A DNA stretch of 38,584 nt from an uncultured Bacilli bacterium (GTDB taxonomy: Bacteria > Bacillota_I > Bacilli_A > RF39 > UBA660), in assembly GCA_947628485.1 (NCBI GenBank), contig CANRAA010000004.1:1-38584 (forward strand). The letters are read 5' to 3'. Shown here piece by piece: positions 23,155 through 30,692 of this stretch. The notes under the pieces are model-generated. The model was not told where the DNA came from and did not search any database. It worked only from the letters and a program-made list of their open reading frames with translations. Made by a program: the position numbers and the translations under genes. Position 1 is the stretch's first letter, and each line of letters opens with the position of its first letter.

Positions 23155-24624
23155 CTATCTCTTTACTACATCATTAGCAAACTCTTCAAAATTTGATAAT
23201 TCACTTCTAAAATTATTGTTATTTATTTCCCTATCTATTCTTCTACTTATTTCAATTTCTTTTTCAACTAACTCTTTTATTAATACGGGTCTTGATGGTA
23301 CAAAAGTTAACTTAATTTCTCCCATATTTGTTTTAACTTCTTCTAAAGGTTTATTAAAATCTATTCTTTGATAAGATGTTCTTCCTTTAAATAATTCATT
23401 TAAATAATCTTGGTTTAACTTAAATATTTCTAACATTATCTTATTCTTTACTTCTAAATCATTAATTAAACTGGCTCTTTCTTTAAGTTTATTAATAACC
23501 ATTTGTATTTCTTTGTATTCTTGTTCCTTGTTATCTTCATTTATCTCTCTATTAATTTCGCTTTCTATATAAACATAATAAGGCAAAATACCATTTCTAA
23601 TTAATTCCCTTTCGGTAATTCCATAAATACTTACTTCTTTATTTTTTATTTTTAAAAGTTCTCTTCCATAAAGATTAGCTAATACTTTAATATCTTCCAC
23701 GATTAAAACCTTATCATTCATATCATAGATAAGTTTCGTTTTATTTAATAGTTCTCTTAACATATTTAAAATATTATCTTTTATTTCGATATTATCACTT
23801 TTACCTTCTTCATTTTTAGACTCTTCTAATTTAGGAACTTCCACAAATTGCATTATATCAGGTAATAAATAATCTTTTAAAAAATCATAAACTGTTGTTT
23901 CTTTAAAATTAAAATTTTCATTTATTCTATTATATTGAATACCTGCAATTAAACCATCAAGACAAACAAGGCGATTATTTTCATAATCACATAACCATTT
24001 AATTGGTTTTAATTTTATAACACAATCAGCATTAGAAGAAATCTGTTTTTTATTTCTTAAAACTTCACTAGAAGTTACTCTAGATATAGCTTTAATATAT
24101 TCTTCGTTATTGTAAGACACAACTGAATAACTATCAATAGTACGCCCAAAGACACTATTAACATCAAAATGAATTTTTAAATTAGTTACTTCACCAGATG
24201 CAATCGTATTTTTTTCTTCATCATCGACAGCTTCGATTGGATATTTACTAAAGTAAACAATATCTCTTCCCTTTTCATCTTTTTGAGTATTTTTAAATAT
24301 TTCCTTTAAAGGTTTTTCAAACTTAAGAACGGGCGCTAAAAGACAATGATGAGATATAAATGTTGGATATTTACGAATACCATCTTGATCTATAAATCTT
24401 CCCTTTTCAACAATTATTCCCACATTATCTTCACTATATTGGGCTTTGGTAAGTAAACCAGCAATATAATTAGTAAACATTAAAGCAAAATCCGAAGGTT
24501 TAACATCATTATATTCAATTATTTTATCATTAGCATCTAGTAAATCAATATCTATATCACCATAGTAATCTGATATTGAAACCTCTTTTTTTGGGGACTC
24601 AACCTCTTTTTTAAAAATACTCAT
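23155..24624 (-). CDS. DUF6273-like repeat-family protein, type B, copy 3
   Basis: This 489-residue protein is first of the five in transcription order, 14 nt after rlmH, so the array is probably read from the rlmH operon. It has MSIFKKEVESPKKEVSISDY, LLAPVLKFEKPLKEIFKN, IVYFSKYPIEAVDDEE, PIKWLCDYENNRLVCLDGLIAGI, FLKDYLLPDIMQFVEVP and the common C-terminal module ending VKR. AGAGTAGGGT precedes the ATG. It is soluble, with no signal peptide. No biochemical role can be assigned. Confidence 0.7.
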   Translation of the reverse strand: MSIFKKEVESPKKEVSISDYYGDIDIDLLDANDKIIEYNDVKPSDFALMFTNYIAGLLTKAQYSEDNVGIIVEKGRFIDQDGIRKYPTFISHHCLLAPVLKFEKPLKEIFKNTQKDEKGRDIVYFSKYPIEAVDDEEKNTIASGEVTNLKIHFDVNSVFGRTIDSYSVVSYNNEEYIKAISRVTSSEVLRNKKQISSNADCVIKLKPIKWLCDYENNRLVCLDGLIAGIQYNRINENFNFKETTVYDFLKDYLLPDIMQFVEVPKLEESKNEEGKSDNIEIKDNILNMLRELLNKTKLIYDMNDKVLIVEDIKVLANLYGRELLKIKNKEVSIYGITERELIRNGILPYYVYIESEINREINEDNKEQEYKEIQMVINKLKERASLINDLEVKNKIMLEIFKLNQDYLNELFKGRTSYQRIDFNKPLEEVKTNMGEIKLTFVPSRPVLIKELVEKEIEISRRIDREINNNNFRSELSNFEEFANDVVKR

Positions 24625-24638
24625 ATAGACCCTACTCT

Positions 24639-25076
24639 CTATTTATGGTAACGTTCGTTATTATTAATCTTAAAAGCCCTATATATTTGCTCTAAAAGGA
24701 TACCTCTAAATAATCCGTGTGGAAAAGTAAGAGGTCCAAAACAAACACGAGCATTACACATTTTAATTATATCATTAGATAGCCCATTTGAGCCACCAAT
24801 CACAAAAGTTATAGTACTATTATGAGTAAATAAACTGTCAATATATTTAGCAAATGTTACACTATCAAAAGTATGACCATCTAAACATAAGGCAATATTA
24901 TAGTCTTCTTTTTTTATTACTTTTAATAAATTATTAGTTTCTTCCTTAAAATTATCATTATCTTTTACTTCAATAATTTCTATCTTATGATATTTAGAGA
25001 TTCTTTTTAGATAATCACTTATTAATTCTTCTAAATACTTCTCCTTAATTTTACCCACACAAATAATTTTAATCAT
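24639..25076 (-). CDS. rlmH: 23S rRNA pseudouridine-1915 N3-methyltransferase RlmH
   Basis: This SPOUT-fold methyltransferase uses SAM to methylate pseudouridine 1915 of 23S rRNA on the assembled ribosome. Supporting motifs are ALCLDGHTFDSVTFA (about 62-76), the knot FVIGGSNGLS (91-100), FPHGLFRGILLEQIYRAF (119-136) and the terminal RYHK. At 145 residues it is a little shorter than the usual 156-159. Its ATG overlaps the stop of walJ (ATGA). The order dnaB...walJ-rlmH is the common origin-proximal order in Firmicutes. Confidence 0.95.
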   Translation of the reverse strand: MIKIICVGKIKEKYLEELISDYLKRISKYHKIEIIEVKDNDNFKEETNNLLKVIKKEDYNIALCLDGHTFDSVTFAKYIDSLFTHNSTITFVIGGSNGLSNDIIKMCNARVCFGPLTFPHGLFRGILLEQIYRAFKINNNERYHK

Positions 25077-25837
25077 ACACTGATCACTTCACTTATTTCA
25101 TCTTGTTTCGCACATTTAACATCTTCAAATGAAACATTATATTCTTTTAAAGTATTAGTAACGGTTTCTAAAGCTTTTTCTTCGGTATTATTATTTTCAC
25201 TTAAATGCATTAAATAAACTTTTTTGGTTTTATCCCCAATTAATTTAGATAAGTAAAAACCAGAGGCTTGATTAGAAAGGTGACCTTCATCACTTAAAAT
25301 TCTCTTTTGTAAATAAATTGGGTATGGTCCATGGGTAAGCATTTCGACATCATGATTACTTTCAATAAAGTAAACATCTCTATTTTTAAGAAGTTTAAAA
25401 TATTTACTTTTAATATAACCCGTATCTGTTATTTGGACAATCGAAGTGTCCCCTTCCTCAATGATAAAGTTTCTAGAGGCCACGGCATCATGACTAGATT
25501 TAATTGCATAAATTTTAATATCATCAAAATCTATTTCATCATCATATATCTTAATATGGTCATAACCATTTAAACTATTTAAACTCAAAAACATTTCTTC
25601 CGGCATGCAAACCGTGGCAGGGTAACTTCTAATAAAAGTTTCTAAAGCTGAAATATGGTCACTATGGGTATGACTTATTAAAATAATATCAATACTTTTG
25701 GGGTCAACATTAATCTTCTTTAAAGATTCCACAATGTACTTTTTATTTTTACCCATATCGATTAAAATGTGATGGCACTTCGTTTCGATATAAGTGACAT
25801 TTCCTTTGGAACCACTCGCAAAAATACAAGCTCTCAT
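25073..25837 (-). CDS. walJ: Metallo-beta-lactamase-fold nuclease-like protein, WalJ/YycJ
   Basis: This is an MBL-fold hydrolase. The metal motif SHTHSDHISALETF is complete, preceded by ASGSKGNVTYIET and DMGKNKKYI; a later SNHDVEML and HLSNQASG add metal ligands. YycJ/WalJ proteins are double-metal 5'-3' nuclease-like enzymes linked to DNA replication and repair and the WalRK locus. I chose the ATG at 25837 (MRACIFASGSKGN), which overlaps the upstream stop as ATGA; a TTG 10 codons earlier is less likely. No walRK genes are in the window. Confidence 0.9.
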   Translation of the reverse strand: MRACIFASGSKGNVTYIETKCHHILIDMGKNKKYIVESLKKINVDPKSIDIILISHTHSDHISALETFIRSYPATVCMPEEMFLSLNSLNGYDHIKIYDDEIDFDDIKIYAIKSSHDAVASRNFIIEEGDTSIVQITDTGYIKSKYFKLLKNRDVYFIESNHDVEMLTHGPYPIYLQKRILSDEGHLSNQASGFYLSKLIGDKTKKVYLMHLSENNNTEEKALETVTNTLKEYNVSFEDVKCAKQDEISEVISV

Positions 25838-27348
25838 TTTGCAAATAACTTTCTTGGGTTTTGCCAAGAACCTCCACCATTAGTTGGATTACCTATAGAG
25901 AACCCAAAGTGTAAGTGCGTACCTTTAGATTGACCAGAATTGCCCATATAACCGACAACTTGACCTCTTGATACACTTTGACCATTTTTAACGGCTAGAT
26001 TTTGGAGCATATGACCATATAATGTATAGTAATTGTTACCATGGTCAATTACAACATAGTTACCATAACCTCCCCCACAGTTATTTGGATAACTTCCATT
26101 ATCCGGACAAGTACTTGAGGCATAAACGACAACCCCATCATTCGCGGCATAAATCTTAGAACCCCAACCAGTACCAGATATATCCATTCCATTGTGTTGT
26201 TTTCCCCAACGCCAAGCAAATTCACTCGTAATCGCAAATGGATTACCAGTTGGCCAACGCCATCCCGAACCAGTATCTTGAATATTTTGGAAGCCCCAAA
26301 CAGTATCTACTCTACCTCTTACGGTAATTTGGTCAACTACTTCTCTTATAATTTCCCTATCTTTAACATCAACTGATGTATTTGGTTCACCATTAACAAC
26401 CGTATATCTTTTTTCTTGAATTTTTAAACCATTAACTCCTTGTTGCGTAATTTTAAAGTAGGATGGACTTTGGGTATTATCTCTTTCAATTTTCGTATTA
26501 AATTCCGTAACAACTTCTTCAATTTCATTAATATCATAACTAAATGAAAGTTGTGGCGCAATTAAAGTGATATTAACTTTATCACCTACAGTTAAAAGAC
26601 TATCTTTACTGGTATACTTCGGATTAGCAATTAAAAATTCTTGGGTATTTAAAGCGTTTGCATCAGAAATAGACTCAATGGTATCTCCTTCTTTAATCGT
26701 ATAACTATGTTCTTGATAATTAAAACCAAATAATAACTCTTGCGCTAGTTCATCACTATTTTCATAAATCTTATCATTAATACTTATATAACTTTCTTTA
26801 ATTGTTATATCTTCTAAAATATCCATATCTTCATAGATATGGCCAATATCATCTAATTCTTCTTGGGTACCGTTAATATAATTATTGTAATCACTTTCCG
26901 ATACAAAAGCTAAAATAAATTTCTTAATGGCCTCTTCTAAAACTTTTTTATCTAAAATGTTAATATCAAAAGCGGGATGATCCGTACCTTCTGCTACATG
27001 AACTTTATAACCATAGATGGTAAAATCATTAGTCTTTTCGATATCATTATAAATATCATTTAAATCCGCTACATTAGGATTATACGAAAACTCCTCCACA
27101 ATCTCTAGTCCATTTGGGGGATAAACGCTTTCCACATGATATTTATCTTTTATGGTTTGTTGTCTTTCATCGATTAAAGCATATAAAGCATTCTTATCTT
27201 TGATACTTCCTATTACTTCACCATCTAAATAAACATTATACATTTTAGTTACCGGAGTATCTTTTTGATAAACACTATTAACTAAAAAGAATAAAAAGAT
27301 AATCACAATACATATTAATTCAGTTATAATTTTCTCTCTAAATTTCAT
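25834..27348 (-). CDS. Membrane-anchored M23 peptidase with LysM and G5-like domains
   Basis: This 504-residue cell-wall hydrolase or hydrolase activator has an N-terminal helix (about 8-26) as anchor, a long helical region, then a LysM-like segment (YTIKEGDTIESISDANALN...LLTVGDKVNI, about 217-258). A G5-like beta segment follows (IEEVVTEFNTKIERDN...VVNGEPN), and last a peptidase M23 domain with the zinc ligands in KQHNGMDISG (about 385-392) and GTHLHFGFS (about 480-487). The metal residues are intact, so it may be an active endopeptidase. AGGAAGAGTAAG precedes the ATG, 2 nt after dnaB. Confidence 0.93.
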   Translation of the reverse strand: MKFREKIITELICIVIIFLFFLVNSVYQKDTPVTKMYNVYLDGEVIGSIKDKNALYALIDERQQTIKDKYHVESVYPPNGLEIVEEFSYNPNVADLNDIYNDIEKTNDFTIYGYKVHVAEGTDHPAFDINILDKKVLEEAIKKFILAFVSESDYNNYINGTQEELDDIGHIYEDMDILEDITIKESYISINDKIYENSDELAQELLFGFNYQEHSYTIKEGDTIESISDANALNTQEFLIANPKYTSKDSLLTVGDKVNITLIAPQLSFSYDINEIEEVVTEFNTKIERDNTQSPSYFKITQQGVNGLKIQEKRYTVVNGEPNTSVDVKDREIIREVVDQITVRGRVDTVWGFQNIQDTGSGWRWPTGNPFAITSEFAWRWGKQHNGMDISGTGWGSKIYAANDGVVVYASSTCPDNGSYPNNCGGGYGNYVVIDHGNNYYTLYGHMLQNLAVKNGQSVSRGQVVGYMGNSGQSKGTHLHFGFSIGNPTNGGGSWQNPRKLFAK

Positions 27349-27350
27349 TC

Positions 27351-28691
27351 TTACTCTTCCTCAAAACTTTTCGCCACACTTCTAAAGGCACTCATGTTAA
27401 GTTCAAATAATAAGTCGATTGTTCCTAAAGAACCTTTTCTATGCTTAGCAAGAACTAGTTCTGCTGGCACAATTTTTTCGGCTTGGTCTTTTTTGGCTTC
27501 ATAATAATCTTTCCGATTAATAAATAAAACCATGTCGGCATCTTGTTCAATTGAACCAGACTCTCTTAAATCAGCAAGCATAGGCATATTACTTTCTCTT
27601 CTTTCCGCATTACGAGAAAGTTGAGCACACGCAATAACGGGAACTCCAAGTTCCAAGGCCATCGTTTTCAAACTTCTACTTATTTCCGATACTTCTACTT
27701 GTCTTGATTCTACCCTTTTATTACCCGTAGTAACTAATTGTAAGTAATCAATTACTACTAAACCTAAACCTTCCGGCATACCAGCAAGCCTTCTGCATTT
27801 AGCCTTAATATCAGAAATGGTAATACCGAGGTTATCTTCAATATATAAATTAGTCTCCGCTAAATTATTCATGGCTTCATTGTATCTTTTCCAATCTCTT
27901 TCTTGCATGGAACCAGTTTGTAATTTATAGCCATCAATACCCCCTTGGGCACTTATTATTCTATTAACAAGTTGTTCGGCAGGCATTTCTAAGTTAAATA
28001 TAGCCACAGCTTTTTTTGTCGTTCTCGCCGCATAAGTTGCCATATTTAAAGCAAGGGCTGTTTTTCCCATACCAGGACGAGCCGCTAGAATGATAAGTTC
28101 TCCTGGTTGAAATCCAGTCGTTATTTTATCAAAATCATAAAAACCTGTTTCTAGTCCGGTAATAATTTTTTTAGTTTTGGCAAGTTCCTCTAACTTGGCT
28201 TGGGCTCTTCTTAAAATTTCCGCAATGGGTACAAAATCTTTTACTTCTCTTGTTTTAACCACATTTAAAATATTCTTTTCCGCATTATCTAAGACATTGG
28301 TAACATTTTCTTCTTCATAAGCTTCATTAATAATTTCCGTAGCCGTATTAATTAAATTTCTTCTTGTTGCATGCTCTTTTAAAATATTTAAATAATAATT
28401 TAAGTTAGCCGTTGTAATAACGGAGTCAATAACTTCACTTATATAAGGTAGACCTCCAATTGTATTAAGTCTTTTTTTCTTATCTAACTCTTCTTTAATC
28501 ATCCCCGCATCAATAGGATTACCACTCTCATGTAAATCTTTTATGGCATTAAATAAAAACTTGTTTCTTTCATCAAAAAACATATCTTCTGATACTTCTT
28601 CACATACTGTGTCTACTAAAGAATTATCAATAAAACATACTCCTAAAACACTCATCTCTGCTTCTTTGGAAGAAGGCATAACTCTTGCCAT
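27351..28691 (-). CDS. dnaB: Replicative DNA helicase DnaB (DnaC in Bacillus naming)
   Basis: This 446-residue protein unwinds DNA at the replication fork as a hexamer. The N-terminal domain (about 1-105) reads MPSSKEAEMSVLGVCF...; a linker helix follows, then the RecA-like domain with Walker A ARPGMGKT (204-211), Walker B-type VVIDYLQLV (about 308-316), and R-finger/DNA-loop segments QVEVSEISRSLK and ACAQLSRNAERR. All core motifs are present and no intein is seen. It follows rplI by 8 nt, the standard order in Firmicutes. Confidence 0.97.
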   Translation of the reverse strand: MARVMPSSKEAEMSVLGVCFIDNSLVDTVCEEVSEDMFFDERNKFLFNAIKDLHESGNPIDAGMIKEELDKKKRLNTIGGLPYISEVIDSVITTANLNYYLNILKEHATRRNLINTATEIINEAYEEENVTNVLDNAEKNILNVVKTREVKDFVPIAEILRRAQAKLEELAKTKKIITGLETGFYDFDKITTGFQPGELIILAARPGMGKTALALNMATYAARTTKKAVAIFNLEMPAEQLVNRIISAQGGIDGYKLQTGSMQERDWKRYNEAMNNLAETNLYIEDNLGITISDIKAKCRRLAGMPEGLGLVVIDYLQLVTTGNKRVESRQVEVSEISRSLKTMALELGVPVIACAQLSRNAERRESNMPMLADLRESGSIEQDADMVLFINRKDYYEAKKDQAEKIVPAELVLAKHRKGSLGTIDLLFELNMSAFRSVAKSFEEE

Positions 28692-28699
28692 AAAATCAC

Positions 28700-29140
28700 C
28701 TACTTACTAACTTCAATTTTTATTATAAATTTTACCTTTTTATGTAATTCAATCATTACATTATGAACTCCTAAAGAGTCAATATTCCCCTCTATTTTTA
28801 GACATTTTTTTGGAATATCAAAACCATTTTTCTTTAACTCTTCACATATTTGTTTGGTAGAAATATTCCCAAATACTCTATCATTAGTCCCTACTTTAAC
28901 TTTAAATTTCAAAGTTTTATTTTCTAATTTTTTTTGAATTTCTTGATAACTTGCCACTAAGGCATCTTCAGCATTTTTCTTAAGTTCCATTTCTTTATCT
29001 AAAACTTTTTTACTGCCTTCGGTATATAAAACACCTAATTTGTTTTTAATAAGATAATTATTCCCATAGCCATCTGATACATTAATTATATCATTCTTTT
29101 TACCTTTCCCCTTAACATCTTCTAGCAAAATAACTTTCAT
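28700..29140 (-). CDS. rplI: 50S ribosomal protein bL9
   Basis: The N-terminal rRNA-binding domain reads MKVILLEDVKGKGKKNDIINVSDGYGNNYLI (beginning), followed by the long connecting helix and a C-terminal domain (VFGNISTKQICEEL). At 146 residues it has the usual length. AGGAGGT lies before the ATG, and an extended -10 promoter (29166-29174) starts the operon that runs to rlmH and beyond. Confidence 0.97.
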   Translation of the reverse strand: MKVILLEDVKGKGKKNDIINVSDGYGNNYLIKNKLGVLYTEGSKKVLDKEMELKKNAEDALVASYQEIQKKLENKTLKFKVKVGTNDRVFGNISTKQICEELKKNGFDIPKKCLKIEGNIDSLGVHNVMIELHKKVKFIIKIEVSK

Positions 29141-29165
29141 ATTACCTCCTATAAATGTCTATATT

Positions 29166-29174
29166 ATTATATCA
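29166..29174 (-). promoter_or_regulatory. Extended -10 promoter of rplI-dnaB operon
   Basis: The minus strand reads TGA-TATAAT (-10 at 29166-29171), about 25 nt from AGGAGGT of rplI. No good -35 is seen. Confidence 0.55.
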
Positions 29175-29189
29175 TATATTTACAATATT

Positions 29190-29366
29190 TTATAATACTT
29201 TCCACTCTCTTTTTCTTCCTAAACCAATAAGTTCTATATTTTTCGTTCTTTTTAATTTATAAATATACCTTCTAATTGTTCTTTCTGATACTTTAAATAT
29301 TTGAGCTAGTTCCTTTTCTGTTATTTTATTATCTTTTTTGATTTCTTCTAATAATTTTTGTTCCAT
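29190..29366 (-). CDS. Small winged-helix (HTH_11/DeoR-like) DNA-binding protein
   Basis: This 58-residue protein is almost only one helix-turn-helix: KKDNKITEKELAQIFKVSER then TIRRYIYKLK, with a short wing (IELIGLGRKREWKVL). The start is the ATG at 29366, since GGAGGG lies 8 nt upstream; the in-frame ATG five codons earlier sits inside that ribosome site. It resembles the N-terminal half of DeoR/BirA-type regulators without any sensor domain. It lies between rpsR (with its terminator) and the rplI promoter. The target is unknown. Confidence 0.8.
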   Translation of the reverse strand: MEQKLLEEIKKDNKITEKELAQIFKVSERTIRRYIYKLKRTKNIELIGLGRKREWKVL

Positions 29367-29411
29367 TAAATTTCCCTCCATTAATTATCTAGTTTAATAT
29401 AATAATGGATT

Positions 29412-29439
29412 AAAAAGAAAAATTCACAAAAAATGTGAA
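29412..29439 (-). terminator. Terminator of rpsF-ssb-rpsR
   Basis: Stem TTCACA/TGTGAA (29423-29428 with 29434-29439) is followed on the minus strand by TTTTTCTTTTT, shortly after the rpsR stop. Confidence 0.75.
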
Positions 29440-29446
29440 CTTCTAA

Positions 29447-29662
29447 TTATTTAACGTATGGAATTAAAGCCATAAATCTAGCATATTTTACTTGTTCAGC
29501 AATATGTCTTTGATGTTTTGCACATGCCCCAGTAACTCTTCTAGGTAAAATTTTACCTTTTTCATTTATGTATTTACTAATAATCATTACATCTTTATAA
29601 TCTACGCTTTTACCCGCACACATTTGGCATATTTTCTTTTTCTTACGATAAAATTCAGCCAT
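29447..29662 (-). CDS. rpsR: 30S ribosomal protein bS18
   Basis: The 71-residue protein has the family core CQMCAGKSVDYKDV, YINEKGKILPRRVTGACAKHQR and RFMALIPYV. AGGAGG precedes the ATG. It partners bS6 on the 30S platform and is encoded after ssb in the usual rpsF-ssb-rpsR order. Confidence 0.98.
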   Translation of the reverse strand: MAEFYRKKKKICQMCAGKSVDYKDVMIISKYINEKGKILPRRVTGACAKHQRHIAEQVKYARFMALIPYVK

Positions 29663-29679
29663 TATTCTTCCTCCTTTAA

Positions 29680-30168
29680 TTAAAATGGTAAATCATCACT
29701 ACTTAAAGTTATCTCTTCGCCAAAACTTTTGAAAGGATCTTCCGTTAAATCCGCTGTTTCTAAATTCATATCCGGAATGTCTAAATTAGCTTCTTCACTA
29801 CTTGGTGCAGAATTATTTTGATAACTACTACTTGTACTACCTTCACTAGAATTTTTTGGACTTAAGAAATTAACAGTATCACAAACAACTTCTGTTGTAT
29901 ATCTCTTAGTACCATCTTGGGCATCATAACTACTAGTTCTTATTCTTCCCTCAGCAGATACAAGTGTACCCTTATGACAGTATTTAGAAATATTGTCAGC
30001 TTGTCTTCCCCAAGCACTACAATTGATAAAATCAGTTCCTCTTTCCCCATTTTTGCCCACAAAATTTTGAGAAACAGCAATAGTGAAACGAGTTACCGCC
30101 ATTCCACTTGGTGTTGTTCTAAGTTCTGGATCTCTTGTAAGTCTTCCTACTAATAATACTTTATTCAT
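29680..30168 (-). CDS. ssb: Single-stranded DNA-binding protein
   Basis: The OB fold occupies about 1-105 (MNKVLLVGRLTRDPELRTTPSG; FINCSAWGRQADNI; YTTEVVCDTVNFL). A Ser/Glu/Asn-rich disordered linker follows, then the acidic tip SSDDLPF that binds partner proteins such as RecQ, PriA and exonuclease I. At 162 residues it has the usual length for Firmicutes. It starts 3 nt after rpsF with only a weak ribosome site, so it is probably translationally coupled. Confidence 0.97.
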   Translation of the reverse strand: MNKVLLVGRLTRDPELRTTPSGMAVTRFTIAVSQNFVGKNGERGTDFINCSAWGRQADNISKYCHKGTLVSAEGRIRTSSYDAQDGTKRYTTEVVCDTVNFLSPKNSSEGSTSSSYQNNSAPSSEEANLDIPDMNLETADLTEDPFKSFGEEITLSSDDLPF

Positions 30169-30171
30169 GAT

Positions 30172-30462
30172 TTACTCGCTTTCTTTTTTTAATATTAAAT
30201 GTCTTATAACGTTTTCGTTAATCCGAAGTTTACGATCAAATTCTTGAATTACTTCATGGGTAGCTTCGGCATTAATTAGATAATAAAAACCACTTACTTC
30301 TTTATTAATTGGATAAGCAAGTTTCTTTCTACCCATATCTTTGAATTCAACAACTTTACCTTTATTGTTAGTTATTAACTTTTGAATTTCTTTAACAACA
30401 TTATTAAGTGTTGCATCATCTAAAGTACTTTTAACAATAAACATAATTTCATAGTTTGTCAT
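30172..30462 (-). CDS. rpsF: 30S ribosomal protein bS6
   Basis: This 96-residue protein begins MTNYEIMFIVKSTLDD and has GRKKLAYPINKEVSGFYYLINAE (in part) and INENVIRHLIL, all typical of bS6. The ATG at 30462 follows AAGGAGG. An overlapping ATG four bases upstream is in another frame. The ribosome site forms one strand of the leader structure at 30472-30515, so the operon is probably autoregulated by the S6:S18 complex. Confidence 0.97.
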   Translation of the reverse strand: MTNYEIMFIVKSTLDDATLNNVVKEIQKLITNNKGKVVEFKDMGRKKLAYPINKEVSGFYYLINAEATHEVIQEFDRKLRINENVIRHLILKKESE

Positions 30463-30471
30463 TCATTCCAC

Positions 30472-30515
30472 CTCCTTATGGTCTTTTGGCTTTTTTGTTT
30501 CAAAAAAGCAAGGAG
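30472..30515 (-). promoter_or_regulatory. S6:S18 ribosomal-protein leader (rpsF autoregulatory element)
   Basis: In the transcript, CTCCTT (30515-30510) pairs with AAGGAG (30477-30472). Inside it GCTTTTTTG pairs with CAAAAAAGC, and an asymmetric bulge CAAAAGACC lies on the 3' side. This layout, with the ribosome site in the outer stem and an ACC-containing bulge, fits the known bS6:bS18-binding leader. The hairpin's CC is followed by A, where the published motif has CCG. Confidence 0.65.
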
Positions 30516-30536
30516 TAATCAATTTACTCGCCATAT

Positions 30537-30565
30537 AGTATACCAAAAATAGGCTTAAAAGTAAA
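30537..30565 (-). promoter_or_regulatory. Promoter of rpsF-ssb-rpsR
   Basis: The minus strand reads TTTACT (30560-30565), a 17-bp spacer ending TGG, then TATACT (30537-30542), so it also has an extended -10. Transcription would begin just before the S6 leader. Confidence 0.6.
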
Positions 30566-30573
30566 CAATTATC

Positions 30574-30669
30574 TTACTCTTTTACTAATTCTTTTTCTAT
30601 TTCACTTGAACAAAATTGAATCAATAAAATTCCTAAATGTTTTCTTGGATTACCAACAATTTTTCCAGT
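30574..30669 (-). pseudogene. C-terminal gene remnant (31 codons, no start)
   Basis: An open stretch ending at a TAA (30574-30576) reads TGKIVGNPRKHLGILLIQFC then SSEIEKELVKE. A stop precedes it and there is no ATG or ribosome site. The composition is protein-like, so this may be the tail of a deleted gene lying between rpsF and the YhcG-type nuclease. The parent gene is not recognised. Confidence 0.3.
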
Positions 30670-30692
30670 CTATATTTTTAAATAAAAAAACA

